Of a stretch of DNA of 33,288 nt, positions 8,271 through 15,800 are shown in pieces. Source of the DNA: Gammaproteobacteria bacterium. GTDB lineage: Bacteria; Pseudomonadota; Gammaproteobacteria; GCA-002705445; GCA-002716945. Numbering within the stretch: position 1 is the first letter of the stretch; every line of letters starts with the position of its first letter. The notes below the pieces were generated by a model that was not told the DNA's origin, made no database searches, and worked only from the letters and a program-made list of their open reading frames with translations. The translations under genes were made by a program, and so were the position numbers. The DNA lies in NCBI GenBank assembly GCA_029246085.1, contig JAQWOB010000028.1, positions 1-33,288 on the forward strand, read 5' to 3'.

Positions 8271-9303
8271 CACTTTTAGCTTTTGCTTTTGTATCAGTAA
8301 CAGGATCTTTTGTTTCAGCTGATATAATATCTCTGATTTTAGTTTCAAGTTCGACAGCAATTTCAGGATTATCTTTTAAAAATATTCTTGAATTATCTTT
8401 ACCTTGACCTATTCTGTCTTTGCCATAACTATACCAAGCACCAGCTTTTTCAACAAGGCCATATTTAACTCCTAAATCTATAAGTTCAGACTCTTTAGAA
8501 ACCCCTTCTCCATACAATATGTCAAATTCAGCAATTCTAAATGGAGGGGCTACTTTATTTTTTACTATCTTAACCCTTGTCTCATTACCAACAATGTCAT
8601 CTCCTTTCTTTATAGCTCCAATTCTACGAATGTCCAATCTAACTGATGAGTAAAATTTAAGCGCATTACCGCCTGTAGTTGTTTCAGGACTACCAAACAT
8701 CACACCAATTTTCATTCTGATCTGATTAATGAATATCACAAGAGTATTAGATTTTTTAATATTAGCAGAAAGTTTTCTTAATGCCTGCGACATTAATCTT
8801 GCTTGTAAACCCATATGAGAAGCACCCATGTCTCCCTCAATTTCTGCCTTTGGCGTTAAAGCTGCAACAGAATCTACAACTATAGTATTTACTGCACCAG
8901 ATCTAACTAACGTATCTGTGATTTCCAACGCTTGCTCTCCCGAGTCTGGTTGAGACAAAAGTAATTCATCGATATTAACACCTAAGTTCGCTGCATATTT
9001 AGGGTCTAAAGCATGCTCAGCATCTATAAAAGCTGCTGTTCCACCAGCTTTTTGAGTCTCAGCAATTACCTGGAGAGTCATTGTTGTCTTTCCAGATGAT
9101 TCTGGGCCATAAATTTCTATAACTCTGCCTTTAGGTAAGCCACCTATTCCAAGTGCTACATCAAGGGTTAATGAGCCAGTTGAAACTGCTTCTATTGCAG
9201 GATAAACGGATCCTTCTCCAAGTTTCATTATAGCTTCCTTTCCGTGGTCTTTTTCAATCTGACCAAGCGCAGCCTGAAGTGCTTTTTGTTTATTATCTTC
9301 CAT
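8254..9303 (-). CDS. recA: recombinase RecA
   Basis: RecA forms ATP-dependent filaments on single-stranded DNA, drives homologous pairing and activates the SOS response. The Walker A GPESSGKT is at residues 66-73. Other family signatures visible are [44 protein letters not shown], the LexA/DNA-contact loop region [14 protein letters not shown], and [21 protein letters not shown]. The 349-residue length is standard, with an acidic, Lys-containing C-terminus ending in SDEQSD. It lies 47 bases from pncC on the same strand, the enteric order pncC-recA-recX. I find no canonical CTG-N10-CAG LexA box in front of it. Confidence 0.99.
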   Translation of the reverse strand: MEDNKQKALQAALGQIEKDHGKEAIMKLGEGSVYPAIEAVSTGSLTLDVALGIGGLPKGRVIEIYGPESSGKTTMTLQVIAETQKAGGTAAFIDAEHALDPKYAANLGVNIDELLLSQPDSGEQALEITDTLVRSGAVNTIVVDSVAALTPKAEIEGDMGASHMGLQARLMSQALRKLSANIKKSNTLVIFINQIRMKIGVMFGSPETTTGGNALKFYSSVRLDIRRIGAIKKGDDIVGNETRVKIVKNKVAPPFRIAEFDILYGEGVSKESELIDLGVKYGLVEKAGAWYSYGKDRIGQGKDNSRIFLKDNPEIAVELETKIRDIISAETKDPVTDTKAKAKSDEQSD

Positions 9304-9350
9304 AGAATTTTTGATGCCTCGTTAATTTAAGTATTTCTATATAGTATCAA

Positions 9351-9836
9351 TTAAAGCTCGTTAATGAAATCATATAAATTTATTATTGCAATTTTCGCTG
9401 CCTCTTCCCGGTTTTCTTGCCTGCTTCCTGATAATTCTAAAAAATAAGTTTTAGTTTTGGCTTTACTCATAATACAAATCCATACGGAGCCAACTTTTTT
9501 ACTTGTATTATCAGATTTTGGGCCCATTATTCCAGAAATAGATATAGCGGTAGTCGCAGCACTTATCTTTAATAAACCTCGACACATTTTCTCTACCACC
9601 TCTTCTGAAACAGCTCCATACATAGATAAGTCTTCTGGGTTAACATTTAGTAATAAAATTTTGGAATCATTTGAATATGTAACCACAGAAGATTCAAAAA
9701 AACTTGATGCTCCAGAGATATCAGTTAAATATTTCGATATTAAACCACCGGTACAGGATTCTGCTGTAGAAATGAGCTGCTTTTTCAGCAATGCTATGTT
9801 CTTTAAATCTTTTACTTTCTCTAAGATACTATTCAT
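9351..9836 (-). CDS. pncC: nicotinamide-nucleotide amidohydrolase PncC (CinA C-terminal domain)
   Basis: PncC deamidates nicotinamide mononucleotide to nicotinate mononucleotide, recycling the NMN released by DNA ligase. The 161-residue protein is the stand-alone CinA C-terminal domain. STAESCTGGLISKYLTDISGAS (about 23-44) carries the conserved Ser and Cys-Thr-Gly-Gly signature, and AISISGIMGPKSDN and GSVWICI follow further along. There is no N-terminal MoaB-like CinA domain. It heads the recA transcript, as ygaD/pncC does in E. coli, and is divergent from nadK with 78 bases between starts, so two NAD(P)-metabolism genes share a control region. Confidence 0.94.
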   Translation of the reverse strand: MNSILEKVKDLKNIALLKKQLISTAESCTGGLISKYLTDISGASSFFESSVVTYSNDSKILLLNVNPEDLSMYGAVSEEVVEKMCRGLLKISAATTAISISGIMGPKSDNTSKKVGSVWICIMSKAKTKTYFLELSGSRQENREEAAKIAIINLYDFINEL

Positions 9837-9914
9837 GCTTATACTATGATAAATTAAACTATAATATTTGTTAACAAATATATTTTTATATAACTGTATT
9901 TAGGTAAAGTTGTA

Positions 9915-10805
9915 ATGAAGAAAATTAAAAAAGTTTTATTGTTTACGCATGAAAAATATCAGAATAACGTAGATATTCAAAAACTCATTCAATTCCTGAA
10001 AAAGAAAAAAATTGGTCATGAATTGTTATTACAAACAGTTAGAGAAATAAAGCTAAACTCTACAGGGGAAGATATTAAATTATCCTCAATGAGAAAAAAA
10101 ATCTCACCAAACTCATATGGCCTAATTATAGTATTTGGAGGAGATGGATTATTTCTTTCTGCGTCAAAAGTGGCTAATATTTTGAATTTACCAATTTTAG
10201 GTATAAATTTTGGGAAAATAGGATTCCTTGTGGATGTTGATAAAAAAGATATCTTAAAAAAAGTATATGAAATTATAAATGGTGACTATACTACTGACAA
10301 ACGCATGCAAATAGACTCAAAAGTTATTGATGTAAATAACAATAAAACTTCATCCATTTCATTAAATGATGTTGTTATCTATAACTATGGATTACTGAAA
10401 ATGATTCAAGCTAGTATTTTTATCAACGATGTTCTTGTCAATGTCCAAAGATCTGACGGTGTCATTATTGCGACTCCAACAGGTTCTACAGCATACTCAA
10501 TGTCAAATGGATGTCCTATTGTTAGTCCAGATTCAAATGTAATTTGTATTACTCCAATTTCGCCCCACACCTATAGCCATAGACCTATAATTATAAACTC
10601 AAGCGATAAGTTAAAAATAGTGGTTGATAAAAAATCAATAAAAAACACACTTGTAACATTTGATGGATCAAATAATTTAAATATTTCGCATCCAAAAACT
10701 ATAGAAATCAAAAAGAGTAAAAAATATCTTATGATAGCTCATCCATTGGAATACAATTATTTCGAAATATTGAATCAAAAATTAAAATGGGGCGGAAGAT
10801 CTTAA
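9915..10805 (+). CDS. nadK: NAD kinase
   Basis: NAD kinase phosphorylates NAD+ to NADP+ with ATP or polyphosphate. The signature GGDG is at residues 75-78 in VFGGDGLFLSASK. The substrate-binding segment TPTGSTAYSMSNGCPIVSP and the C-terminal ITPISPHTYSHRPIII are intact. The 296-residue length matches E. coli NadK (292). An AGG element precedes the ATG by about 9 bases. The gene is divergent from pncC and its stop lies 8 bases from the fur stop on the opposite strand, leaving no room for a conventional terminator. Confidence 0.97.
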   Translation: MKKIKKVLLFTHEKYQNNVDIQKLIQFLKKKKIGHELLLQTVREIKLNSTGEDIKLSSMRKKISPNSYGLIIVFGGDGLFLSASKVANILNLPILGINFGKIGFLVDVDKKDILKKVYEIINGDYTTDKRMQIDSKVIDVNNNKTSSISLNDVVIYNYGLLKMIQASIFINDVLVNVQRSDGVIIATPTGSTAYSMSNGCPIVSPDSNVICITPISPHTYSHRPIIINSSDKLKIVVDKKSIKNTLVTFDGSNNLNISHPKTIEIKKSKKYLMIAHPLEYNYFEILNQKLKWGGRS

Positions 10806-10813
10806 GAGATTAC

Positions 10814-11233
10814 TTATTTTTTGCAATTTCCATCTTTACAAACACCAAATAATGTCATGACATGACTGTCGAGTCTAAACTGATATTTATCTGATATTTC
10901 TTCCTGAAGTGCTTCTAAATTATTATCCATAAACTCTATTATCTTGCCACACTTTGTACAGATTAAATGATCATGATGTTGCTTCTTAATTTCATAACTA
11001 GATTGATTGTCACTGAATTGATTTTTTTGAATTAACCCTGCAAGTTCTAATTGCGTAAGAACCCTGTATACAGTAGCTAAACCTATGGACTCATTGTGAT
11101 CTACTAGCTTAATATGTATCTCATCTGCACTGAGGTGCATGCCAGGGTTTGACTGTAGAACATCCAAGATCTTAGTTCTTGGGTTTGTAACCTTTAGTCC
11201 AGCATCCTTTAAAGTTTCATTGGTATTTATCAC
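10814..11233 (-). CDS. fur: ferric uptake regulator Fur
   Basis: Fur is a dimeric Fe2+-dependent transcription repressor. The winged-helix DNA-binding domain occupies about residues 1-83, with LKVTNPRTKILDVLQS and the recognition helix ATVYRVLTQLELAGLI. The metal site HHDHLICTKCGK (86-97) and a C-terminal CKDGNC (132-137) keep the structural-zinc cysteines and regulatory histidines. It runs to 139 residues, against 148 in E. coli. The start codon is GTG at 11233. A TATAAT-like element stands immediately upstream. In many gammaproteobacteria bamE lies beside fur; here the next gene is rnfH, without bamE between. Confidence 0.96.
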   Translation of the reverse strand: MINTNETLKDAGLKVTNPRTKILDVLQSNPGMHLSADEIHIKLVDHNESIGLATVYRVLTQLELAGLIQKNQFSDNQSSYEIKKQHHDHLICTKCGKIIEFMDNNLEALQEEISDKYQFRLDSHVMTLFGVCKDGNCKK

Positions 11234-11300
11234 AATCTCTCATTATATAAGTTCTAGTATGTATATATTGTAACAATAATAAATACAATAAGCTTAATAA

Positions 11301-11573
11301 TTAGCTATTAATTGCAATGTTTTTTCTTCGAATCTTGGGGTCTATTGTAATTGGATTATATAATTCCAACCTATCATTTTTCTTGATGACGTAGTCTGAA
11401 CTTTTTATTTTACCAAATACTCCTATTTTATAAGCCTTACAGTTAAAATTAGGTAATATAGCCGATAAGTTATTTTTAAAAACAAAATCCTTAACAGTGC
11501 AGTTTTCACTCACACTAAATATCTTACTCTTAATCTCCCCCGAGTCTACAAAGTAAAATAAAACGTCAAACAT
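11301..11573 (-). CDS. rnfH: RnfH family ubiquitin-like protein
   Basis: This is a small beta-grasp protein of the RnfH (UPF0125) family, whose molecular role is unsettled. The family core is visible in the second half: KIGVFGKIKSSDYVIKKND, then RLELYNPITIDPKIRRKN, corresponding to the family pattern VGxFGK...GDRVEIYRPLxxDPKxxRR. The 90-residue length is typical. It overlaps the ratA 3' end by 8 bases on the same strand, the usual ratA-rnfH pair, so the two should be translationally coupled. Confidence 0.92.
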   Translation of the reverse strand: MFDVLFYFVDSGEIKSKIFSVSENCTVKDFVFKNNLSAILPNFNCKAYKIGVFGKIKSSDYVIKKNDRLELYNPITIDPKIRRKNIAINS

Positions 11574-12009
11574 TAGAGCCCCCTTTTCTTTTAAAAGCTT
11601 CAGAAATAAAGGAGTCCAAGATAGAAGACATTATCGTTGAAAATATCGGTTTTATTGAGAGCTCTATAATTTTGCTATCAAACTTATATTCCAAATAAAG
11701 CTCAACTACAGTATTGTAATCATCTAATTTTTTGAATTTCCAATAACCTTCTAGATGATTAAAAGGACCATCAATTAACTTTATATTTATCTTTTTATTT
11801 ATGTCATAAGTATTTTCTGTTGAAAATTTCCAGCTAATAAAATTTTTAGAAATCTCAATTTCGGCAGACATTTGATTATTAATATCTGAGATTATCCTTG
11901 AGTCAGAACACCAGGGAAGAAATTTATGATACTCTCCAACATTATTTATTAGTGGAAATATTAAATCATGACCAACATTAATTTCCTCAGATTTATTTAT
12001 ATAATTCAT
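11566..12009 (-). CDS. ratA: RatA family protein (START/COQ10 fold)
   Basis: This is a START-like lipid-binding-fold protein of the RatA/COQ10 family. In E. coli RatA was reported to hinder 70S ribosome assembly, while COQ10 relatives bind ubiquinone, so the cellular role here is uncertain. The hallmark NNVGEYHKFLPWCSDSRI (the Y-x-x-F-L-P-W-C pattern) is near residues 22-39. GPFNHLEGYWKF and a C-terminal amphipathic helix ending in AFKRKGG follow. The ATG at 12009 (MNYINKSEEI) is chosen over a longer start because it follows the transporter stop by 4 bases and gives the family length of 147 residues. The SmpB-RatA-RnfH neighbourhood is classic, here interrupted by a transporter gene. Confidence 0.92.
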   Translation of the reverse strand: MNYINKSEEINVGHDLIFPLINNVGEYHKFLPWCSDSRIISDINNQMSAEIEISKNFISWKFSTENTYDINKKINIKLIDGPFNHLEGYWKFKKLDDYNTVVELYLEYKFDSKIIELSIKPIFSTIMSSILDSFISEAFKRKGGSNV

Positions 12010-12013
12010 TTTC

Positions 12014-13447
12014 TTAAAATAACCCACGAACAAATATTAGTGTGACTGCAATAGGAGCAACATATCTGATCAATATAAGCCAAAAGTTAAACTTTCTCGG
12101 GCCCATTCTTAACTCATCCATTACAATTTTTTTCTTTACGATATATCCAGTAAATATAGCCATTAGTAATCCGCCAAGCGGAAGCATTATTTTTGAAGTA
12201 AGACCATCCAAGATACCAAAAAAATTCATGCCTAATAATTTATAATCAGAGATGAGATTAAATGAAAGCAATGTCCCTATCCCTAGAAACCATGTTATAA
12301 AACCCATTTTAACGCTTGCCTCTACTCTACTCATTGAATATCTTTCAATTAAAAAACTAATTGCTGGCTCTATGAGCGAAATTGATGATGTGATAGCAGC
12401 AAAAAATAATAGAATAAAAAATAAGGTTGCAATAATACTGCCTCCGGGCATCGATCCAAATGCAATAGGCAGTGTTTCGAAAATGAGCCCAGGTCCTGCA
12501 GTAGATGGGTCAAGATTATAAGTAAAAACAATCGGAAAAATAATTAATCCTGCTAATATAGCAACGGATGTATCCGCAAAAGCTACTATAGCCGTTACCT
12601 CGCCAATTGAAGACTCATTTGATAAATATGACCCATATATCATCAATGACCCCATGCCTATACTAAGAGAAAAGAATGCCATTCCTATCGCACTCAAAAC
12701 TACACTTGAATTAATCTTAGATAGTTCTGGCACAAACATATATTTCATACCATCACTAAAACCACTTAAAGCAGTCGAATATACAGCCAGACCTATTAAT
12801 ATTATAAATAGCCCAGGTATTAAAAATTTAACAGCTTTTTCGAGACCGCCCTTGACCCCTTGAGCAACTATGTAGCAAGTCAAAATCATAAAAGCTGTAT
12901 GCCATCCCATTAATTTTATTGGGTCTGCTACTAAGTTAGCAAATATCATTTTGGATCCTTCAAGATCAATTAAATTAAAGGCTCCAGATCCAGCTTTTAA
13001 AATATAAGACATCGTCCAGCCTGCTATAACACTATAAAATGAAAGTATAAATATTCCAGCAATAATGCCTCCCCATCCAACTAACTGCCAATTACTAAAG
13101 TCATCAGAATTAGAATATTTTTGTTTTTTTGTTTTAACGCGATTAAGAGCATCATCAATCTCTGTAACATCAAAGCTGCTTGATTCTTTTGAGAGATATT
13201 GAAGACTAGCAACTGGATTCTGCTTTCCATGCCTTCCAATAAAAACTTCTGCTACCATAATCGGTAAGGCAATTAAAATGACACTTGCTATATAAATTAA
13301 TACAAAAGCACCTCCACCACTCTCACTTACCATCCATGGAAATTTCCATATATTACCTAAGCCGACGGCAGACCCTGTGGCTGCAAAAATAAACATTATT
13401 TTCGAAGACCATTGTCCATGTATTGATTGTCTTTGATTAGCTATAAT
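12014..13447 (-). CDS. neurotransmitter:sodium symporter (NSS) family transporter, probable ATT start
   Basis: This is an inner-membrane Na+-coupled symporter of the LeuT/MhsT class, probably importing amino acids or a related compound. About eleven to twelve hydrophobic helices are visible. The TM1 unwound substrate/Na+ site is GSAVGLGNIWKFPW, and SGGGAFVLIY and IGMGSLMIYGSYLS (TM6-7 region) are conserved. The first ATG (13396) falls inside TM1, whereas the upstream in-frame codons encode SIHGQWSSKI, matching the conserved N-terminal arm of NSS proteins. The only start-like codons upstream before an in-frame TAA are ATT (13447) and two ATA. The ATT has a GGAG 6 bases ahead. I therefore use ATT, giving 477 residues. 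The substrate cannot be told from the sequence. The gene is inserted between smpB and ratA. Confidence 0.9.
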   Translation of the reverse strand: MIANQRQSIHGQWSSKIMFIFAATGSAVGLGNIWKFPWMVSESGGGAFVLIYIASVILIALPIMVAEVFIGRHGKQNPVASLQYLSKESSSFDVTEIDDALNRVKTKKQKYSNSDDFSNWQLVGWGGIIAGIFILSFYSVIAGWTMSYILKAGSGAFNLIDLEGSKMIFANLVADPIKLMGWHTAFMILTCYIVAQGVKGGLEKAVKFLIPGLFIILIGLAVYSTALSGFSDGMKYMFVPELSKINSSVVLSAIGMAFFSLSIGMGSLMIYGSYLSNESSIGEVTAIVAFADTSVAILAGLIIFPIVFTYNLDPSTAGPGLIFETLPIAFGSMPGGSIIATLFFILLFFAAITSSISLIEPAISFLIERYSMSRVEASVKMGFITWFLGIGTLLSFNLISDYKLLGMNFFGILDGLTSKIMLPLGGLLMAIFTGYIVKKKIVMDELRMGPRKFNFWLILIRYVAPIAVTLIFVRGLF

Positions 13448-13457
13448 GTCTTACTCC
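13445..13457 (-). promoter_or_regulatory. Shine-Dalgarno plus rare ATT start for the NSS transporter
   Basis: On the minus strand GGAG (13457-13454) is followed by TAAGAC and then ATT (13447-13445). The six-base spacing is close to ideal. No Shine-Dalgarno precedes the ATG at 13396. The TAA within the spacer closes the frame, so the true start must lie at or after ATT. Confidence 0.55.
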
Positions 13458-13466
13458 AGATAAATA

Positions 13467-13490
13467 TATGGTACCATAGTAACTATTATA
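13467..13490. promoter_or_regulatory. divergent smpB/transporter control region with 12-bp palindrome
   Basis: The 60-bp gap between the two divergent starts contains a minus-strand TATAAT (13490-13485). This would begin a transporter transcript near 13478. The perfect palindrome TATGGTACCATA (13467-13478) sits right at that predicted start and could be an operator. A plus-strand TATTAT overlaps the minus -10. Motif matches are by eye only. Confidence 0.35.
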
Positions 13491-13507
13491 CATAACGTCA
13501 TAAATAT

Positions 13508-13954
13508 ATGAATATATTGTGCACCAATAAAAAAGCATCTTTTAAATTCTCGCTGATAAAAAAAATTGAAGCAGGCCTGAGTCTGCATGGATGGGAGGTA
13601 AAAAGTATAAAATCTGGGCATGCTCAGATATCTGAAAGCTATATTACAATTAAAAATAATGAAGCTTACCTTATCAATGCCCATTTAAAGGTACTATCAA
13701 CTACCTCGGAAAGTGATAAAGCAAATTCTCGTCGTTCTAGAAAATTATTGCTTAACAAAAGAGAACTTATTAGCATATCAAATGAAATTAAACAAAATGG
13801 ATATACTTTGGTTCCAACAAAGATGTATACAAAAAAATCTCTAATAAAGCTTGAAATAGCAATCGCAAAAGGTAAGCAAGCTCATGATAAAAGAGCTGAT
13901 ATTAAAAACAGGGAATGGGAAAGAAATAAAGATAGGATATTAAAGAATAGATAA
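13508..13954 (+). CDS. smpB: SsrA-binding protein SmpB
   Basis: SmpB binds tmRNA and brings it to stalled ribosomes for trans-translation. The 148-residue product has the OB-fold signature: a Lys-rich beta-strand start, KKIEAGLSLHGWEVKSIKSGHAQISESY (about 18-45), then NEAYLINAHL, and the LLLNKREL segment. The Lys/Arg-rich C-terminal tail (KGKQAHDKRADIKNREWERNKDRILKNR) is the part that enters the decoding centre. The tmRNA gene ssrA, which often follows smpB, is not in this window. The gene ends 1 base from the dnaQ stop on the opposite strand, within a perfect inverted repeat. Confidence 0.97.
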   Translation: MNILCTNKKASFKFSLIKKIEAGLSLHGWEVKSIKSGHAQISESYITIKNNEAYLINAHLKVLSTTSESDKANSRRSRKLLLNKRELISISNEIKQNGYTLVPTKMYTKKSLIKLEIAIAKGKQAHDKRADIKNREWERNKDRILKNR

Positions 13955-13975
13955 GTTATTTTTTAAAATAACTTA
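13952..13975. terminator. perfect 11-bp AT-rich inverted repeat at the smpB/dnaQ junction
   Basis: TAAGTTATTTT, TT, AAAATAACTTA form a perfect inverted repeat covering the stop codons of both convergent genes. Each arm runs into a T-run when read outward on its own strand, so it could work as a weak bidirectional terminator or 3'-end stabiliser. It has almost no GC pairs, so the folding energy is low and chance occurrence in AT-rich DNA cannot be excluded. Confidence 0.4.
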
Positions 13976-14615
13976 AGTGACTATCTGTTTCTTCACTGGT
14001 TGCCCGGATTATCCTTGGATTTCTGCTTTGCACATTGTCTATTATATCTTGATCAGATTTATTGACTGATTGTGACAAACCTTCGATACTAGTTTGTCCC
14101 TGAGTCATCCTTAAATAAACTTTAGCCAATAATCTTGCATCAAGTAGAGCTCCATGCAAATTTCTATCCGTATTATCAACTGAATACCTTGAGCATAAGG
14201 CGTCAAGAGAGTTTCGTTTTCCTGGAAAAGTTTTCCTCGCAATCTTCAGCGTATCAAGTATTTCTCTTTCAATATTTATGTTATCTGGATTTTGTCCTGA
14301 AAAACCAATCTCAGATCTCAAAAAACCAACATCAAAAGGAGCATTGTGGATTATTAAGGGCGAGTCAGATATATAATCCATGAATTTATCAACAATATCA
14401 GAAAATATTGGCTTATCTTCTAGTCTCTCATTTGATATTCCATGCACCTCAAATGCCTTTTCTTCTATCAATCTTTTTGGGTTTATATATTCATGGAAAA
14501 AATTAGCTGTTACATTCCTATCTATGATTTCTACACAACCAATTTCTATAATCTTATGCCCATCATCGACATCCAGGCCAGTTGTCTCTGTATCCAAAAC
14601 TATTAGCCTTTCCAT
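13956..14615 (-). CDS. dnaQ: DNA polymerase III epsilon subunit (3'-5' proofreading exonuclease)
   Basis: Epsilon removes mismatched nucleotides during replication by Pol III. All exonuclease motifs are intact: ExoI DTETTG (residues 8-13, with catalytic Asp8 and Glu10), ExoII HNAPFDVGFL (90-99) and ExoIII-epsilon HGALLDA (His154 and Asp159). The following 60 residues are the linker and clamp/alpha-binding tail, which is more divergent. The length is 219 residues (E. coli 243). The start overlaps the rnhA 3' end by 13 bases, conserving the rnhA-dnaQ pair, although in E. coli these two genes are divergent whereas here they run in the same direction. Confidence 0.96.
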   Translation of the reverse strand: MERLIVLDTETTGLDVDDGHKIIEIGCVEIIDRNVTANFFHEYINPKRLIEEKAFEVHGISNERLEDKPIFSDIVDKFMDYISDSPLIIHNAPFDVGFLRSEIGFSGQNPDNINIEREILDTLKIARKTFPGKRNSLDALCSRYSVDNTDRNLHGALLDARLLAKVYLRMTQGQTSIEGLSQSVNKSDQDIIDNVQSRNPRIIRATSEETDSHLSYFKK

Positions 14616-15055
14616 TTCCTAATACCGTCCCTGGCCAATTCATCAGCCATATTGTTATACATTGTTTCTTCGGATAAATCTTCTTGGTGAGCTCTAACCC
14701 ATTTCCAGGCTACATGATAACTCTCGCATAATGTATCTAGTCTCTCCCATAAATCTTTATTTTTAACAGGTTTTTTTGCGCTAGTAAGCCAATTATTTTT
14801 TTTCCATTTTATAACCCATGAGCTGATCCCATCTTTTACATATTTTGAATCAGTATATAAAATAATTTTTGACCCTATTTTTTGTTTAGCTATACCTTGA
14901 ATTGCAGCCATCAATTCCATTCTATTGTTAGTAGTGTCCTTTTCATATCCATTAAATTTTTCTATATCGGTATTATTTACAACTACAACTCCCCATCCTC
15001 CTGCGCCTGGGTTTCCACTGCAAGCCCCATCTGTATATATTATGATATCGTTCAT
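14603..15055 (-). CDS. rnhA: ribonuclease HI
   Basis: RNase HI degrades the RNA strand of RNA-DNA hybrids, including primers and R-loops. The catalytic acidic residues fall in the expected motifs: Asp9 in IYTDGACSGNPG, Glu47 in NNRMELMAAI, Asp69 in LYTDSKYV and Asp138 in NNMADELAR. The metal-assisting His of the RAHQED loop (about His123) is present, and the basic handle region KWKKNNWLTSAKKPVKN is clear. The 150-residue length is normal. Its start overlaps the upstream methyltransferase stop by 4 bases (ATGA), so the three genes yafS-like, rnhA and dnaQ form one operon. Confidence 0.97.
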   Translation of the reverse strand: MNDIIIYTDGACSGNPGAGGWGVVVVNNTDIEKFNGYEKDTTNNRMELMAAIQGIAKQKIGSKIILYTDSKYVKDGISSWVIKWKKNNWLTSAKKPVKNKDLWERLDTLCESYHVAWKWVRAHQEDLSEETMYNNMADELARDGIRKWKG

Positions 15056-15780
15056 TTTACTCTATTCAGACTAGATTTTGGAAAAGACGAAATCATATAT
15101 TTTTCAGTAAATTTTAATTTAATAGGCGTCAAAGGTACGATTTTCTTATCAAAAACCAAAAAATATAATCCTCCAAAATTTGAGGCAAAAATCTTTTGGA
15201 ATATGCTTATTTTTGACACATATCCAGATATGTTTCTAGAAACGATAGGTATAAATGCACTAGTATCTTTATATGATGAGTCATAACCCAAAACTTTAAA
15301 CCATTCCTTGATGTTGTAAAGAGAATGAAAGTTTAAAAACCATGGTGACGCTTCCTTATTCATCAGAGGTTTTACTAAACCCCATAAACTAAATTTATTA
15401 AAACCGACTAAAGAAACACTCGCGTCATCAGTAGCAATTCTATCAATCTCGCGTATTAACTCATATGGGTTTTCCGTATAGTCTAATGCATGAATTATCA
15501 CAATGATATCATATGAATTATCCTCAAAAGGTAATCTTTTAGACTCAGTTATATTGCCGGATGATGTGATTTCATCTATTGCAATAAAACTCAGATATTT
15601 AGATGACTCAAATTTTTTCTTAAATTCTGATAATCCTATATAGAGTACATGATTACCTGATATATGTTTTTTAATCTTCGGAATATGTTCATTTAAATTT
15701 TTTTTAAAATGATGATTCGCTGGCCTTCTATACCACTTAGTCAATTCTTTGTATTTATAATTATTTGTATTTAATTTCAT
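15052..15780 (-). CDS. class I SAM methyltransferase-like protein (YafS-like)
   Basis: This 242-residue protein has a degenerate class I methyltransferase fold. The region VLYIGLSEFKKKF (about 44-56) stands where motif I (G-x-G-x-G) would be but lacks most of the glycines. FIAIDEI supplies an acidic end to strand 2, and RLPFEDNSYDIIVIIHALDY is a well-kept motif post-I/II of the 'LPF..sfD.v...h.Ld' type. The context, immediately before rnhA and dnaQ, is that of E. coli yafS, whose substrate is unknown. SAM binding may be weakened. It is divergent from mltD, and in E. coli gloB lies between them. Confidence 0.8.
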   Translation of the reverse strand: MKLNTNNYKYKELTKWYRRPANHHFKKNLNEHIPKIKKHISGNHVLYIGLSEFKKKFESSKYLSFIAIDEITSSGNITESKRLPFEDNSYDIIVIIHALDYTENPYELIREIDRIATDDASVSLVGFNKFSLWGLVKPLMNKEASPWFLNFHSLYNIKEWFKVLGYDSSYKDTSAFIPIVSRNISGYVSKISIFQKIFASNFGGLYFLVFDKKIVPLTPIKLKFTEKYMISSFPKSSLNRVK

Positions 15781-15800
15781 AAATTATCGGATAGTAATAG

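Noticed and set aside
9304-9350. Possible LexA/SOS box upstream of recA
   Set aside because: The sequence contains an AT-rich TACTATATAG-like stretch but not the CTG-N10-CAG arrangement of gammaproteobacterial LexA boxes. In AT-rich DNA this is not enough to call a site.
11234-11300. Fur box for fur autoregulation
   Set aside because: No GATAATGATTATC-like palindrome is present; only generic AT-rich -10-like hexamers are visible.
13451-13684. Minus-strand 77-residue frame ahead of the transporter
   Set aside because: It lies antisense to smpB and its sequence has no family resemblance; it is a shadow of smpB.
14882-15286. Plus-strand 134-residue open frame
   Set aside because: It runs antisense across the rnhA/methyltransferase junction, both of which are supported by motifs and ATGA coupling.
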